From Channa striata (lineage: Eukaryota > Chordata > Actinopteri > Anabantiformes > Channidae): a stretch of DNA of 64,000 nt. The DNA lies in assembly GCA_033026295.1 (NCBI GenBank), contig CM065180.1:20117523-20181522 (forward strand), in the 5' to 3' direction. The position numbers were made by a program, and so were the translations under genes. Positions 61,401 through 64,000 of the stretch are shown in pieces. Positions within the stretch are counted from its first letter, which is position 1. The number at the start of each line of letters is the position of its first letter. Under the pieces are notes generated by a model. That model saw only the letters and a program-made list of their open reading frames with translations. It was not told the origin of the DNA and ran no database searches.

Positions 61401-62820
61401 ATTTTTAAAGAAATGCAAGCCTGATGATAAAGTTTGAGAGTTTTATGTTCGGGCACATAAAGAATGTGTGCAAGTATTTAAATAATAGATTTATAATATA
61501 TTTTCAGGCCATTTTCCCACTGGGAATAATAGTTATTTGATATAATTTTCTACACTTGGAGACAGGGAGATAAAACATTCACCTCTCCTGCTACAAAAGG
61601 ACAAAAACGCCATTTTCAAATCCATTGCTGTATATTTGTTTGGTTTATTTTAACGGGGGATGCCTCTTTTTGTTTTGCACTTCTTATTTTGGACATTTAA
61701 TATCTGTCTGTGGTTTGTCTCCAGTCATACTAGAACATTTCTCACTAATGTTTAAAAAAAAAAGCATTAAATCTTCATAAATGGCTTGCACTTACACTGA
61801 CTAGCCACTTTATTAGGTACACCTACCCAATCTACTTCTGCAATGCAAAAGAGTACAGTATCTTTTGGAAAGTTTCGACCTAAAGCTAAGAAATTATAAC
61901 ATCGTTATAGTAGAATTCATGGCAGCATGGCAAGTGTACCTACGGGCCAACGAGTGGATATGATGCTTTACTACCAATGGAGAAGAAGTCGCTATGCGAC
62001 TAGTTTGCACTCACTGGGAGTAAGTAAGTTTGTGTTCACCTTTTTTCTCTCAAGGACGATTCGAGTCGGGGAGCAAACCAACAGCCACGAGGTTAGTGGA
62101 CGACTGCATGGGCGAGTCACATTCGCCCATGCTTATTAGGCAAAAATTCAACAATCATTTTTATTATTATTCAACAGAGACAGAAAACTGTTCCAGTGCC
62201 TAACAATAACCCAACCCACATAAACTAATGTGCCAGAATACCGTCCATTCTTTCTCCTTGGAGTTATTTATTTAGGTTGGTCCTTCTTCACAAATTGCTA
62301 TGCTTGATAAACTGTACACCGGCATTGACCAGCATGTCAAGTCAAGTGAGGTTCTGAGTCAAGACTTGGGCCTCAGAAATGGAATTTATAAAAGATAAAG
62401 AAATACACTGAAAATACTGAATAAATATCGTTATTTTTTTTTCAGTCACTGTTAAACCAAGTGAGGTTTGTGCATTTATCTGCTTTATCTATTTGAACTG
62501 AGGACTTTCATTCAAGAAACATGAGCTCAGAACCTCAGTGTTCATCATGTGGAAAAGGTGAAGGTGTAAGGTTGAAAGAAAAAATGGGTTAGAAAGAGAG
62601 AAGCAAGTAACGAAAACAGTAAGCAGCTGGAAAGTGGGAAATGAGAGCGGAAAAAAAGGGGAAACCGAAAGGAGTAAAACACAGGGCGATGAGAGAAAGT
62701 AGGGTAACGAACCATTTAGCAATGGAGTACTATTTAATAGTGAACATGTGCATGCACATTTACACGTGTGAGAGTTCCATCCACCTACCCTGACACTGGA
62801 ATCCCTGCTTTCCAAAACCC
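1367..62820 (-). CDS. prkcb: protein kinase C beta (beta-II splice form), exons 2-17, 5'-partial
   Basis: Spliced model on the minus strand: 62820-62789, 39737-39655, 30927-30816, 30722-30594, 23224-23068, 22600-22466, 21637-21541, 18027-17884, 11574-11401, 10024-9933, 8970-8908, 8773-8635, 7825-7745, 7357-7250, 5092-4952, 1543-1367; 1864 nt in all. Each intron is GT-AG and each junction keeps frame. The product is a conventional PKC: C1A (partial), C1B, C2, kinase domain and AGC-kinase C-tail. It phosphorylates Ser/Thr on substrates at membranes when Ca2+ and diacylglycerol rise. The ending CGR-AENFDRFFTRHPPVLTPPD identifies beta-II rather than alpha or gamma. Exon 1 with the start codon and pseudosubstrate lies outside the window. 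Teleosts often carry two prkcb copies; which one this is cannot be told here. Confidence 0.97.
1544..4951 (-). other. prkcb intron 16 (3.4 kb)
   Basis: Joins exon 16 to the beta-II exon. Close to the acceptor (1545-1700) the plus strand is very rich in G, i.e. a C/T-rich tract in transcript sense that serves as a long polypyrimidine tract. A CAT/CAC trinucleotide stretch lies at 4495-4520. Otherwise unique-looking sequence; no second exon recognised. Confidence 0.85.
4952..5092 (-). CDS. prkcb: prkcb exon 16: kinase C-lobe end
   Basis: Encodes 47 residues (574-620), phase 0 at both ends, with acceptor CAG at 5093-5095 and donor GTAAGT at 4946-4951. It begins LMTKHPAKRLGCGPEGERDI and ends PPFKPRS. 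This is the last helix segment of the kinase C-lobe: the KRLG(C) element and the WEKLENKEVQPPFKP stretch that leads into the C-terminal tail. In mammals this is the last exon shared by beta-I and beta-II, so its donor is the one used for the alternative terminal-exon choice. Confidence 0.97.
5690..5935. repeat. teleost interspersed repeat with CCTAACC-like units, bracketed by CA repeats
   Basis: Begins with a (CA)n run (5699-5721), then 'tgaggacactcatt', a stretch of degenerate 'cctaacc' units (5765-5850), 'ggaccggccaaaatgtcctc' (5878-5897), and ends in another short CA run (5920-5931). This arrangement is a pattern I recognise from many ray-finned fish intergenic sequences. The class of element is unknown to me. 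Confidence 0.6.
6846..6939. repeat. compound simple repeat: (TG)n, GA-rich, A28
   Basis: A (TG)n run (about 6846-6868) passes into a purine-only GA-rich stretch and then 28 consecutive A (6912-6939). Further GA-rich sequence follows to about 7030. Confidence 0.9.
7250..7357 (-). CDS. prkcb: prkcb exon 15: kinase C-lobe
   Basis: Encodes 36 residues (538-573), phase 0/0, acceptor TAG and donor GTGAGT (7244-7249). It begins PPFDGEDEDELFQSIMEH and ends AVAICKG. The acidic GEDEDE loop and the following helix are typical of conventional PKC C-lobes. Human has Ala where this has the first Pro. A (TG)n run of about 20 nt lies only some 20 nt into the downstream intron. Confidence 0.97.
7358..7744 (-). 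other. prkcb intron 14 (387 nt)
   Basis: Short intron between kinase C-lobe exons 14 and 15. A short CA run lies near the donor side (7725-7740). Nothing else recognised. Confidence 0.85.
7745..7825 (-). CDS. prkcb: prkcb exon 14: kinase subdomains IX region
   Basis: Encodes 27 residues (511-537), phase 0/0, acceptor CAG at 7826-7828 and donor GTTAGT at 7739-7744. It contains YGKSVDWWAFGVLLYEMLAGQ, whose DWWAFGV holds the conserved subdomain IX Asp that stabilises the catalytic loop. It follows directly on the APE motif that ends exon 13. The sequence matches conventional PKCs essentially residue for residue. Confidence 0.97.
7826..8634 (-). other. prkcb intron 13 (809 nt)
   Basis: Separates exons 13 and 14. 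AT-rich with no repeat or reading frame that I recognise. Confidence 0.85.
8635..8773 (-). CDS. prkcb: prkcb exon 13: catalytic loop, DFG and activation loop
   Basis: Encodes 46 residues (465-510) after the last base of the split Arg codon (R464). It holds the core of the active site: (YR)DLKLDN with catalytic Asp about 465, the metal-binding DFG at about 483-485, the PDK1-type activation-loop Thr in TTKTFCGTPDY (about T499; human T500), and APE at the end. Acceptor CAG is at 8774-8776 and donor GTAAAC follows GAG. Compared with human it has DCEG for DSEG and ENMQDG for ENIWDG in the loop. Confidence 0.98.
8908..8970 (-). CDS. prkcb: prkcb exon 12: kinase helix E
   Basis: A 63-nt exon that completes V443 (GT|A), encodes FYAAEIAIGLFFLHSKGIIY (444-463) and gives the first two bases of R464 (AG|A). 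Acceptor TAG and donor GTAACT. It supplies helix E, which leads into the catalytic loop encoded by exon 13. The intron separating the two exons is only 134 nt. Human has Gln where this has His in FLHSKG. Confidence 0.97.
8971..9932 (-). other. prkcb intron 11 (962 nt)
   Basis: Separates exons 11 and 12. A short TG run lies next to the exon 11 donor (9894-9909). The stretch 9410-9500 ('ttctgccagagggaacaaac') is faintly like a fish interspersed repeat I have seen but cannot name, so it is not listed separately. Confidence 0.8.
9933..10024 (-). CDS. prkcb: prkcb exon 11: kinase hinge and gatekeeper region
   Basis: Encodes 30 residues (413-442) plus the first two bases of V443; starts in phase 0 after acceptor CAG (10025-10027) and ends before donor GTGAGT (9927-9932). 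It contains DRLYFVMEYINGGDLMYQIQ: the Met gatekeeper followed by the EYINGGDL hinge and helix D that contact ATP. Differences from human are conservative (V to I in the hinge, H to Q in MYQIQQ). Confidence 0.97.
10025..11400 (-). other. prkcb intron 10 (1.4 kb)
   Basis: Separates exons 10 and 11. Mixed-composition sequence; I see no transposon, structured RNA or reading frame in it. Confidence 0.8.
11401..11574 (-). CDS. prkcb: prkcb exon 10: kinase N-lobe with ATP-binding lysine
   Basis: Encodes 58 residues (355-412), phase 0/0, acceptor CAG (11575-11577) and donor GTAGGT. ELYAIKILKKD holds the ATP-contacting Lys (about K370; human K371), and the helix-C Glu that pairs with it lies in the DDDVECTMVEKRVLAL segment. 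The exon ends PFLTQLHSTFQTM. Length is identical to the human exon. Confidence 0.97.
12676..12752. repeat. (CA)n microsatellite
   Basis: CA dinucleotides over 77 nt with a single GCT interruption at 12701-12703. Confidence 0.95.
13017..13046. repeat. (TA)n microsatellite
   Basis: Uninterrupted AT alternation of about 30 nt after a run of A. Confidence 0.9.
14820..14853. repeat. perfect 14-bp inverted repeat with 6-nt loop
   Basis: Arms 14820-14833 and 14840-14853 are exact reverse complements around the loop 'accttg'. One arm reads tgttttctatgctg. Too short for a typical vertebrate pre-miRNA, and no longer pairing was seen beyond the arms. Confidence 0.85.
15021..15470. mobile_element. foldback / MITE-like element
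   Basis: A perfect 15-bp terminal inverted repeat (acttcaccaattttc at 15031-15045, its complement at 15444-15458) brackets about 400 nt whose two halves are imperfect inverted copies. Examples are 'cctgaaaacctcctcc' on the left against the complement of 'ggaggagtttttcag' on the right, and 'gatgtcatctgg' against 'ccagatgac' near the centre. There is no reading frame for a transposase. Clear target-site duplications were not identified. Confidence 0.65.
17884..18027 (-). CDS. prkcb: prkcb exon 9: V3 hinge and glycine-rich loop
   Basis: Encodes 48 residues (307-354), phase 0/0. Acceptor AAATTTAG|AGG and donor GTGAGC (17878-17883). The first half is the variable V3 linker between regulatory and catalytic halves (RAKIGPGKTTEGKAANAASR), one residue shorter than human and poorly conserved. 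The second half opens the kinase domain with DRMKLSDFTFLMVLGKGSFGK and its GxGxFG nucleotide loop (348-353). Confidence 0.97.
18028..21540 (-). other. prkcb intron 8 (3.5 kb)
   Basis: Separates the end of C2 from the hinge exon. It holds a T/C-rich plus-strand stretch (18690-18930), short TG runs (19710-19722, 19850-19868) and CA repeats near exon 8 (21293-21322, 21431-21440). No recognisable transposon. Confidence 0.8.
21293..21322. repeat. (CA)n microsatellite
   Basis: About 15 CA units in intron 8, some 220 nt from exon 8; it is one of several CA-rich patches between here and the exon 8 donor. Confidence 0.9.
21541..21637 (-). CDS. prkcb: prkcb exon 8: C2 domain end
   Basis: Completes W274 (TG|G) and encodes [20 protein letters not shown] and the acidic EEGNEELRQKFE that follows (275-306). 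This is the final C2 strand and the start of the linker to the kinase. Acceptor CAG at 21638-21640. The expected donor is GTGTGT (21535-21540), but a better-matching GTGAGT lies exactly 6 nt further into the intron. Using it would add Val-Cys in frame; homologues have no insertion here, so the upstream donor was chosen. Confidence 0.93.
21638..22465 (-). other. prkcb intron 7 (828 nt)
   Basis: Separates exons 7 and 8. A 15-nt T run (22130-22144) and a G-rich purine stretch (22260-22290) are the only low-complexity patches seen. No gene or transposon recognised. Confidence 0.8.
22466..22600 (-). CDS. prkcb: prkcb exon 7: C2 domain Ca2+-binding loop 3
   Basis: Completes F229 (TT|C), encodes 44 residues (230-273) and gives TG of W274. 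Acceptor CAG (22601-22603), donor GTGAGA (22460-22465). EIWDWDLTSRNDFMG provides the Ca2+ ligands Asp246, Asp248 and Asp254. The segment LKEYDKDRRLSVE precedes it. Numbering agrees exactly with the human protein here, which supports a 58-residue contribution from the missing exon 1. Confidence 0.97.
22601..23067 (-). other. prkcb intron 6 (467 nt)
   Basis: Separates the two C2 exons carrying the Ca2+-binding loops. Nothing recognisable within it. Confidence 0.85.
23068..23224 (-). CDS. prkcb: prkcb exon 6: C2 domain Ca2+-binding loop 1
   Basis: Completes I177 (A|TC), encodes 51 residues (178-228) and gives TT of F229. Acceptor TAG (23225-23227), donor GTAAGG (23062-23067). VPMDPNGLSDPYVKLKLIP contributes Ca2+ ligands Asp187 and Asp193. 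SESKQKTKTIKC is the lysine-rich strand that binds phosphatidylserine and PIP2 in conventional PKCs. It ends NPVWNETFK. Confidence 0.97.
23889..23914. repeat. (TG)n microsatellite
   Basis: Thirteen TG units in intron 5. Confidence 0.9.
24765..24900 (+). mobile_element. fragment of an unassigned dispersed element (copy 1)
   Basis: Shares ordered blocks with 50942-51110: 'ctggaatcc...ttctccagactttt...cgga' and 'gtctggattat...gagc.agc(t/c)tgtg' correspond to 'ctggattcc...ttctccagacttt...cgga' and 'tccggattat...gagcttgtg'. The colinear match on the same strand is the evidence for a common repeat. No terminal repeats are visible in this copy. Confidence 0.5.
26850..26873. repeat. (CA)n microsatellite
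   Basis: About 12 CA units in intron 5. Confidence 0.9.
28020..28500. repeat. degraded teleost interspersed repeat
   Basis: Phrases such as 'agaagccagtatagaga', 'cagctgaccaaaagataaga', 'tactgcagtaatcgacagga' and 'gatgacccccagatgtctg' occur in an order I recognise from a widespread fish repeat (typical text 'tgcagtaatcca...gtgactcccaggttc'). Many substitutions and no intact frame. The parent family was not confirmed. Confidence 0.4.
29910..29955 (+). repeat. 3' tail of a common teleost repeat
   Basis: 'gggagaacatgcaaactcca' followed by 'cacagagatgtccgggattccaacc' is the characteristic end of a dispersed repeat found throughout bony fish genomes; related pieces occur at 45028-45095 and 59955-60265. 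Confidence 0.55.
30594..30722 (-). CDS. prkcb: prkcb exon 5: C1B end and C2 start
   Basis: Completes H134 (C|AC), encodes 42 residues (135-176) and gives the first base of I177. Acceptor CAG (30723-30725), donor GTAAGT (30588-30593). CMMNIHKRCVANVPSLC supplies the last zinc ligands of C1B (C135, H140, C143, C151). Then HTERRGRIYI opens the C2 domain. The C2 strand AEVKTNVLTVT is more divergent from mammals than the rest. Confidence 0.97.
30723..30815 (-). other. prkcb intron 4 (93 nt)
   Basis: The shortest intron in the gene, between the two exons that encode C1B. It begins GTACGT and ends in CAG. Confidence 0.93.
30816..30927 (-). CDS. prkcb: prkcb exon 4: C1B diacylglycerol-binding domain
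   Basis: Encodes 37 residues (97-133) and the first base of H134; starts in phase 0 after acceptor CAG (30928-30930). It contains DPRSKHKFKIHTYSSPTFC then DHCGSLLYGLIHQGMRCD: zinc ligands H102, C115, C118 and C132 and the two loops that insert into membrane on binding diacylglycerol or phorbol ester. The donor reads C|GTACGT, weaker than consensus because the last exon base is C. The following intron is only 93 nt. Confidence 0.96.
31701..31731. repeat. (CA)n microsatellite
   Basis: Fifteen CA units in intron 3. Confidence 0.9.
32329..32381. repeat. (TG)n microsatellite
   Basis: About 26 uninterrupted TG units; a shorter TG run lies 70 nt before it at 32240-32261. Confidence 0.95.
33916..33958. 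repeat. (CA)n microsatellite
   Basis: About 21 CA units in intron 3. Confidence 0.95.
34975..35735 (-). mobile_element. decayed Tc1/mariner-type transposon
   Basis: On the minus strand 35011-35039 reads GGCVMVWGRL, matching the GGG-S-VMVWGC-F block of Tc1-like transposases. Further along the same strand are degenerate pieces of the N-terminal DNA-binding half (around 35410-35500, 'ggagtcccagagcccta...agctttgtaacatctcccagact' in plus sense) and the end sequence (35535-35735, 'gggcaaatac...cacagggct...tttttcaccg'). Multiple stops and frameshifts mean it is dead. The other terminus was not identified. Confidence 0.65.
36110..36320. mobile_element. non-autonomous element with GGTTCTT/AAGAACC motifs
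   Basis: Repeated inverted motifs: 'agaaccatt', 'aaggttctttgtggaacctt', 'caaagaaccc', 'gaagaacccaagatggttctt' and 'aggaaccattttt'. Fish genomes carry many small DNA elements with this pattern of GGTTCTTTG and its complement. There is no coding capacity. Confidence 0.5.
39655..39737 (-). CDS. prkcb: prkcb exon 3: C1A second half
   Basis: Completes V69 (G|TG) and encodes 27 residues (70-96), CCFVVHKRCHEFVTFSC followed by PGADKGPASD. It supplies zinc ligands C70, H75, C78 and C86 of C1A and the linker to C1B. Acceptor CAG (39738-39740), donor GTGAGT (39649-39654). Sequence is effectively identical to mammalian conventional PKC in this exon. Confidence 0.97.
41223..41276. repeat. 23-bp inverted repeat (22 of 23 paired), 8-nt loop
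   Basis: Arms 41223-41245 and 41254-41276 around the loop 'ttagccac'. The left arm contains gagagccgttcacaaat and the right arm its complement; the single mismatch is near the outer end. It abuts the recognisable Tc1-like sequence that begins about 41280. Confidence 0.9.
41280..42300 (-). mobile_element. decayed Tc1/mariner-type transposon
   Basis: On the minus strand, 41617-41658 encodes QHYWEHLLWADRTK, matching the QHYW-x-LWTDETK block around the second catalytic Asp of Tc1-like transposases, preceded by RKPLLSKNNIA-like residues. A TAG stop and frame breaks interrupt it. Upstream leader-like sequence ('tcattgattggactcca', 42028-42045) and an end-like segment ('acattttatgaccaacttg', 42271-42290) extend the match to about 42300. 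The distal catalytic region (41280-41460) is recognisable only at DNA level. Confidence 0.7.
42833..42864. repeat. (CA)n microsatellite
   Basis: About 15 CA units, first of three CA tracts within 350 nt. Confidence 0.9.
42947..42996. repeat. (CA)n microsatellite
   Basis: About 25 CA units; a third, shorter tract is at 43157-43181. Confidence 0.95.
43416..43690. mobile_element. terminal fragment of a second Tc1-like family
   Basis: 'gaagcttgtgaacctttcagaatttt' near the outer end, then 'aaaactagataaagg', 'attttagcccatttctcctttcagaacagc' and 'gattaaggtcagga' follow the order of the terminal region of a widespread fish Tc1-like element. The transposase core is absent. The opposite end of the same family may be the fragment at 57313-57350. 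Confidence 0.5.
45028..45095 (+). repeat. fragment of a common teleost repeat
   Basis: 'ctggacaggtcaccagtctc' then 'gccaacacagagaaacctacatggacagacaacca' match the middle of the dispersed fish repeat whose tail is at 29910-29955. Confidence 0.5.
46941..46979. repeat. (TG)n microsatellite
   Basis: About 19 TG units in intron 2. Confidence 0.95.
47468..47570. mobile_element. end fragment of a GTAAC-rich, possibly hAT-like element
   Basis: 'gtgttgggctgtaacacttt' followed by 'agtgttacagtaataatattattactg...cagtaatgactagta' resembles the decayed end of a fish element made of repeated GTAACnnGTTAC and AGTAAT units. It includes a perfect 22-bp palindrome at 47500-47521. Confidence 0.45.
49387..49439. 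repeat. (CA)n microsatellite
   Basis: About 26 CA units in intron 2. Confidence 0.95.
50942..51360 (+). mobile_element. non-autonomous DNA element with TTTCAGACA ends (copy 2)
   Basis: TTTCAGACA at 50946-50954 is matched by its complement TGTCTGAAA at 51331-51339, about 385 nt apart, which suggests terminal inverted repeats. The interior shares ordered blocks with 24765-24900. Just beyond the right end a third TTTCAGACA (51351-51359) pairs with it as a 14-bp perfect hairpin with a 3-nt loop (51330-51360). No coding capacity. Confidence 0.5.
52340..52379. repeat. (CA)n microsatellite
   Basis: About 20 CA units; another tract of about 15 units is at 52466-52496. Confidence 0.95.
53900..53970 (+). 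mobile_element. 3' tail of an L2-like LINE
   Basis: 'caatctcaagggacttcctg' then 'gtaaaataaaggttaaataaaataaa' corresponds to the common fish LINE end in which 'atctcaatgggact' and 'cctggttaaataaagg' are followed by short TTAAATAAA tandem units. Only the tail is present, typical of a 5'-truncated insertion. Confidence 0.6.
54731..54750. repeat. (TG)n microsatellite
   Basis: Short TG run of ten units. Confidence 0.8.
55538..55579. repeat. two tandem copies of a 21-bp unit
   Basis: The unit caggtcaaaacagcatgtgtc occurs at 55538-55558 and 55559-55579 without a mismatch, so the duplication is recent or conserved. Confidence 0.95.
55666..55799 (+). mobile_element. decayed tRNA-derived SINE (3' part)
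   Basis: 'gggttgttggtttgac' (B-box-like) is followed by 'tcaaagtgtagatgagcaac', 'acaccgaacctcaacttagttgctcctgg' and 'actttataaatgcagaccatttac'. This is the order of a common fish SINE body and tail ('gagcaagacactgaacccc...gctatataaatgcagtccatttac'). The A-box end is missing or too decayed to see. Confidence 0.6.
57313..57350. mobile_element. isolated Tc1-like terminus
   Basis: 'agaaaattctaaagggttca' continuing 'caaactttcgagcatca' matches the outermost sequence of the widespread fish Tc1-like element also sampled at 43416-43690, but in the opposite orientation. Nothing else of the element adjoins it. Confidence 0.5.
57854..57880. repeat. (ATCC)n tetranucleotide repeat
   Basis: Six to seven ATCC units within a longer T/C-rich stretch (57760-57890). 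Confidence 0.9.
59955..60265 (+). repeat. two degraded neighbouring copies of a common teleost repeat
   Basis: Copy A (59955-60075): 'ctggagccatttccagctct', 'ggtacaccgtggacaggtcgctagtctg', 'gcactcaca'. Copy B (60097-60265): 'atccatccattatctgtaactg', 'cctgttcagggtcgtca', 'aacatgcttgtctttggact', 'cacagaaacacggggg', 'aaactccacacagaaaggct'. Both follow the order of a dispersed fish repeat, overlapping in different parts. Confidence 0.55.
61797..61850. repeat. teleost repeat fragment with 'ccactttattaggtacacct'
   Basis: The exact 20-mer ccactttattaggtacacct at 61804-61823 marks the end of a dispersed repeat found in many fish genomes. The flanking sequence is too decayed to assign. Confidence 0.5.
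62106..62132. repeat. perfect 10-bp inverted repeat with 7-nt loop
   Basis: gcatgggcga (62106-62115) and its exact complement (62123-62132) around 'gtcacat'; GC-rich stem in an AT-rich intron, about 660 nt downstream of exon 2 in transcript sense. Confidence 0.85.
62789..62820 (-). CDS. prkcb: prkcb exon 2: 32-nt exon, C1A middle
   Basis: A very short exon giving the last base of W58, ten codons GFGKQGFQCQ (59-68) and the first base of V69. It includes zinc ligand C67. Acceptor CCACAG (CAG at 62821-62823) and donor GTAGGT (62783-62788). The 32-nt length and both phases match what exon 3 requires and the known PKC gene structure. It stands alone, 23 kb from exon 3. Too short to appear as an open frame. 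Confidence 0.95.
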
Positions 62821-64000
62821 CTGTGGATGAAACAAAGAGACGTTTAAACATTTTGCATGTGCAGCTGCACGCAAACACACAGAACAGTTTGGACAAACGG
62901 ATTCTGAAACATGTGGAAATATAGCAAATACTGCTTTCGTTTCTATTCTTGCACAGCGCTATTTAACACACAGACGCACAATAAAATAATGCACGACTGG
63001 ACGAACAGTACGGCATGTGCATGGACTGTCGGGGTCAGCTCGCATCTACAGACACACTTACTCACACTCTGCCCATTCGGAGTCAAAAGGTTAACCACAA
63101 CTACGGAGAACAGACACGCTCAGCCCTGCTCATTTTCATATTGGGGCCACAAATAGATAATCTCTCCGGGTTTGAAACACTCAGTGCCCTTGTTGTTCTT
63201 TTTCATTATTGACCCACATAGTCAGACAGACCGATAGATGTGCTTTGATAATCTAAACAGGTCAAGCAATTACACAGGGTACACAGTGTTCCTCCATTTA
63301 CGGTATTTACGAGCAGTGAGACCATCCCATCACATTCCCATGGACACACACACCATCTTCTAGGTCAAATCAATTAAAAAGCCCATCGCAGGTCTTAAAT
63401 AATGGTCGTTTTGGGACTAGTGCACCGTGCAGATAATAAATGGCACAAATGAGGCCGAGCTCGAGCCGGAAACTCATTTCATAATCTGAGTGCAGGTCTG
63501 TATCAACTCAGTGACTAGTAAAGCCCCGGTGGGCTGCGCGGTGACACGTCTGTGCAGGTCAGAGAGAGGAGCAGCAGCAGCAGGAGGAGGAGGAGGAGGT
63601 GGAGGAGGTGGTGTAAGTTTTGACCCATGTGAAACATTTCTCCTCACTCCCATGTTGATTCCTTACTTCCTGCTGCAATTGAGAGCGTGTGTGTTTTTTC
63701 CGGCTTCCCTCTGCCTACCTAATAGCATCAAACAGTGGTCTGCAGCTATTCCTTTCTGTGGAGCAGCCCACATATCTCTCTGTCTTCCCTCCTGCCCTGA
63801 CTTACACATATAGCATCAACAAGTACGAAATCGATGGATATTTTAGGCGCAGCTCTCGCCACTTTCTCCAGCCCAGCTGCAACTTAAAGTCAGCTTTGGC
63901 TCCCCCCCATCATCAGTATTTCTCATCTCTCTCATTCAAGCTATTAATTTGATTACACACTAAACTGGACAGTGAAAAAGGGAAACTCGCCCTGCCCTTT
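62821..64000 (-). other. prkcb intron 1, partial
   Basis: The acceptor of exon 2 is at 62821-62823. The rest of the window holds no sequence resembling exon 1 (start codon, RKGAL-type pseudosubstrate, first C1A zinc ligands). An AGC/AGG trinucleotide stretch at 63570-63612 is the only repeat noticed. Confidence 0.8.
63570..63612. repeat. (AGC)n(AGG)n trinucleotide tract
   Basis: Four AGC units run into a series of AGG and TGG units on the plus strand. It lies in intron 1 and is not coding in the gene's direction. Confidence 0.85.

Larger units (their letters stand above)
39738..62788 (-). other. prkcb intron 2 (23 kb)
   Basis: The longest intron here, between the 32-nt exon 2 and exon 3. 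It has accumulated most of the repeats in the window: Tc1 remnants (41223-42300, 43416-43690, 57313-57350), a hAT-like end (47468-47570), an element at 50942-51360, an L2-like tail (53900-53970), a SINE tail (55666-55799), paired fish repeats (59955-60265) and at least eight long CA/TG tracts. No nested gene could be supported on either strand. Confidence 0.8.

Noticed and set aside
63490..63813. Open frame with an Ala/Gly run
   Set aside because: The Gly run is the AGG/TGG trinucleotide tract; the frame is on the strand opposite to prkcb and has no homology.
62821..64000. Possible prkcb exon 1
   Set aside because: No minus-strand sequence encodes the pseudosubstrate or the first C1A ligands; exon 1 must lie beyond the window.
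1..64000. CRISPR arrays, operons, prophage or plasmid features
   Set aside because: Spliced exons, GT-AG introns and fish-type repeats show vertebrate nuclear DNA; the tandem repeats are microsatellites without spacer structure.
1..64000. An undescribed multi-gene biological system
   Set aside because: Only one gene is present and it belongs to a well-known kinase family; nothing else in the window has supportable coding or structured-RNA content.

Overview
The window is vertebrate nuclear DNA, almost certainly from a ray-finned (teleost) fish. It holds no prokaryotic-style gene packing. One protein-coding gene runs across it on the minus strand, broken into short exons with GT-AG introns. 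The rest is intronic DNA with very frequent (CA)n/(TG)n microsatellites and decayed transposons of kinds common in fish genomes (Tc1/mariner remnants, an L2-like LINE tail, a tRNA-derived SINE tail, several small non-autonomous DNA elements).

The gene is prkcb, encoding protein kinase C beta. Sixteen consecutive coding exons can be placed by reading frame, splice sites and intron phase. They run from exon 2 (62789-62820, a 32-nt exon) to the beta-II terminal exon (1367-1543). Every exon joins the next in frame, giving 620 complete residues plus the last base of a split Trp codon and a TGA stop. If the missing first exon supplies the usual 58 residues (ending in that Trp), the protein is about 678 aa, against 673 aa for human PKC beta-II. 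All residue numbers below use this assumption. Exon 1 (start codon, pseudosubstrate, first half of C1A) lies beyond base 64000.

Layout by coordinate, which is the reverse of transcription: 1-1366 3' flank/3' UTR; 1367-5092 C-terminal exons 17-16; 7250-11574 kinase-domain exons 15-10; 17884-18027 hinge plus glycine loop (exon 9); 21541-23224 C2 domain (exons 8-6); 30594-30927 C1B and C2 start (exons 5-4); 39655-39737 C1A second half (exon 3); 39738-62788 a 23-kb intron; 62789-62820 exon 2; then partial intron 1. The parts together make a conventional diacylglycerol-, phosphatidylserine- and Ca2+-regulated Ser/Thr kinase. All zinc-binding C1 residues encoded here, the five C2 Ca2+-binding Asp residues, the catalytic Lys/Asp/DFG, and the three C-terminal regulatory phosphosites are present.

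I found no second gene, RNA gene, CRISPR array or undescribed biological system. The observations most worth checking are: a tandem splice donor at exon 8 that could add two residues; a CA repeat 25 nt past the beta-II stop together with no visible beta-I exon in the 1.37 kb downstream; a 428-bp foldback element; a near-perfect 23-bp hairpin beside a Tc1 remnant; and two copies of one unassigned element at 24.8 and 50.9 kb. Family names for repeats are from recognition by eye and were not checked against a database.
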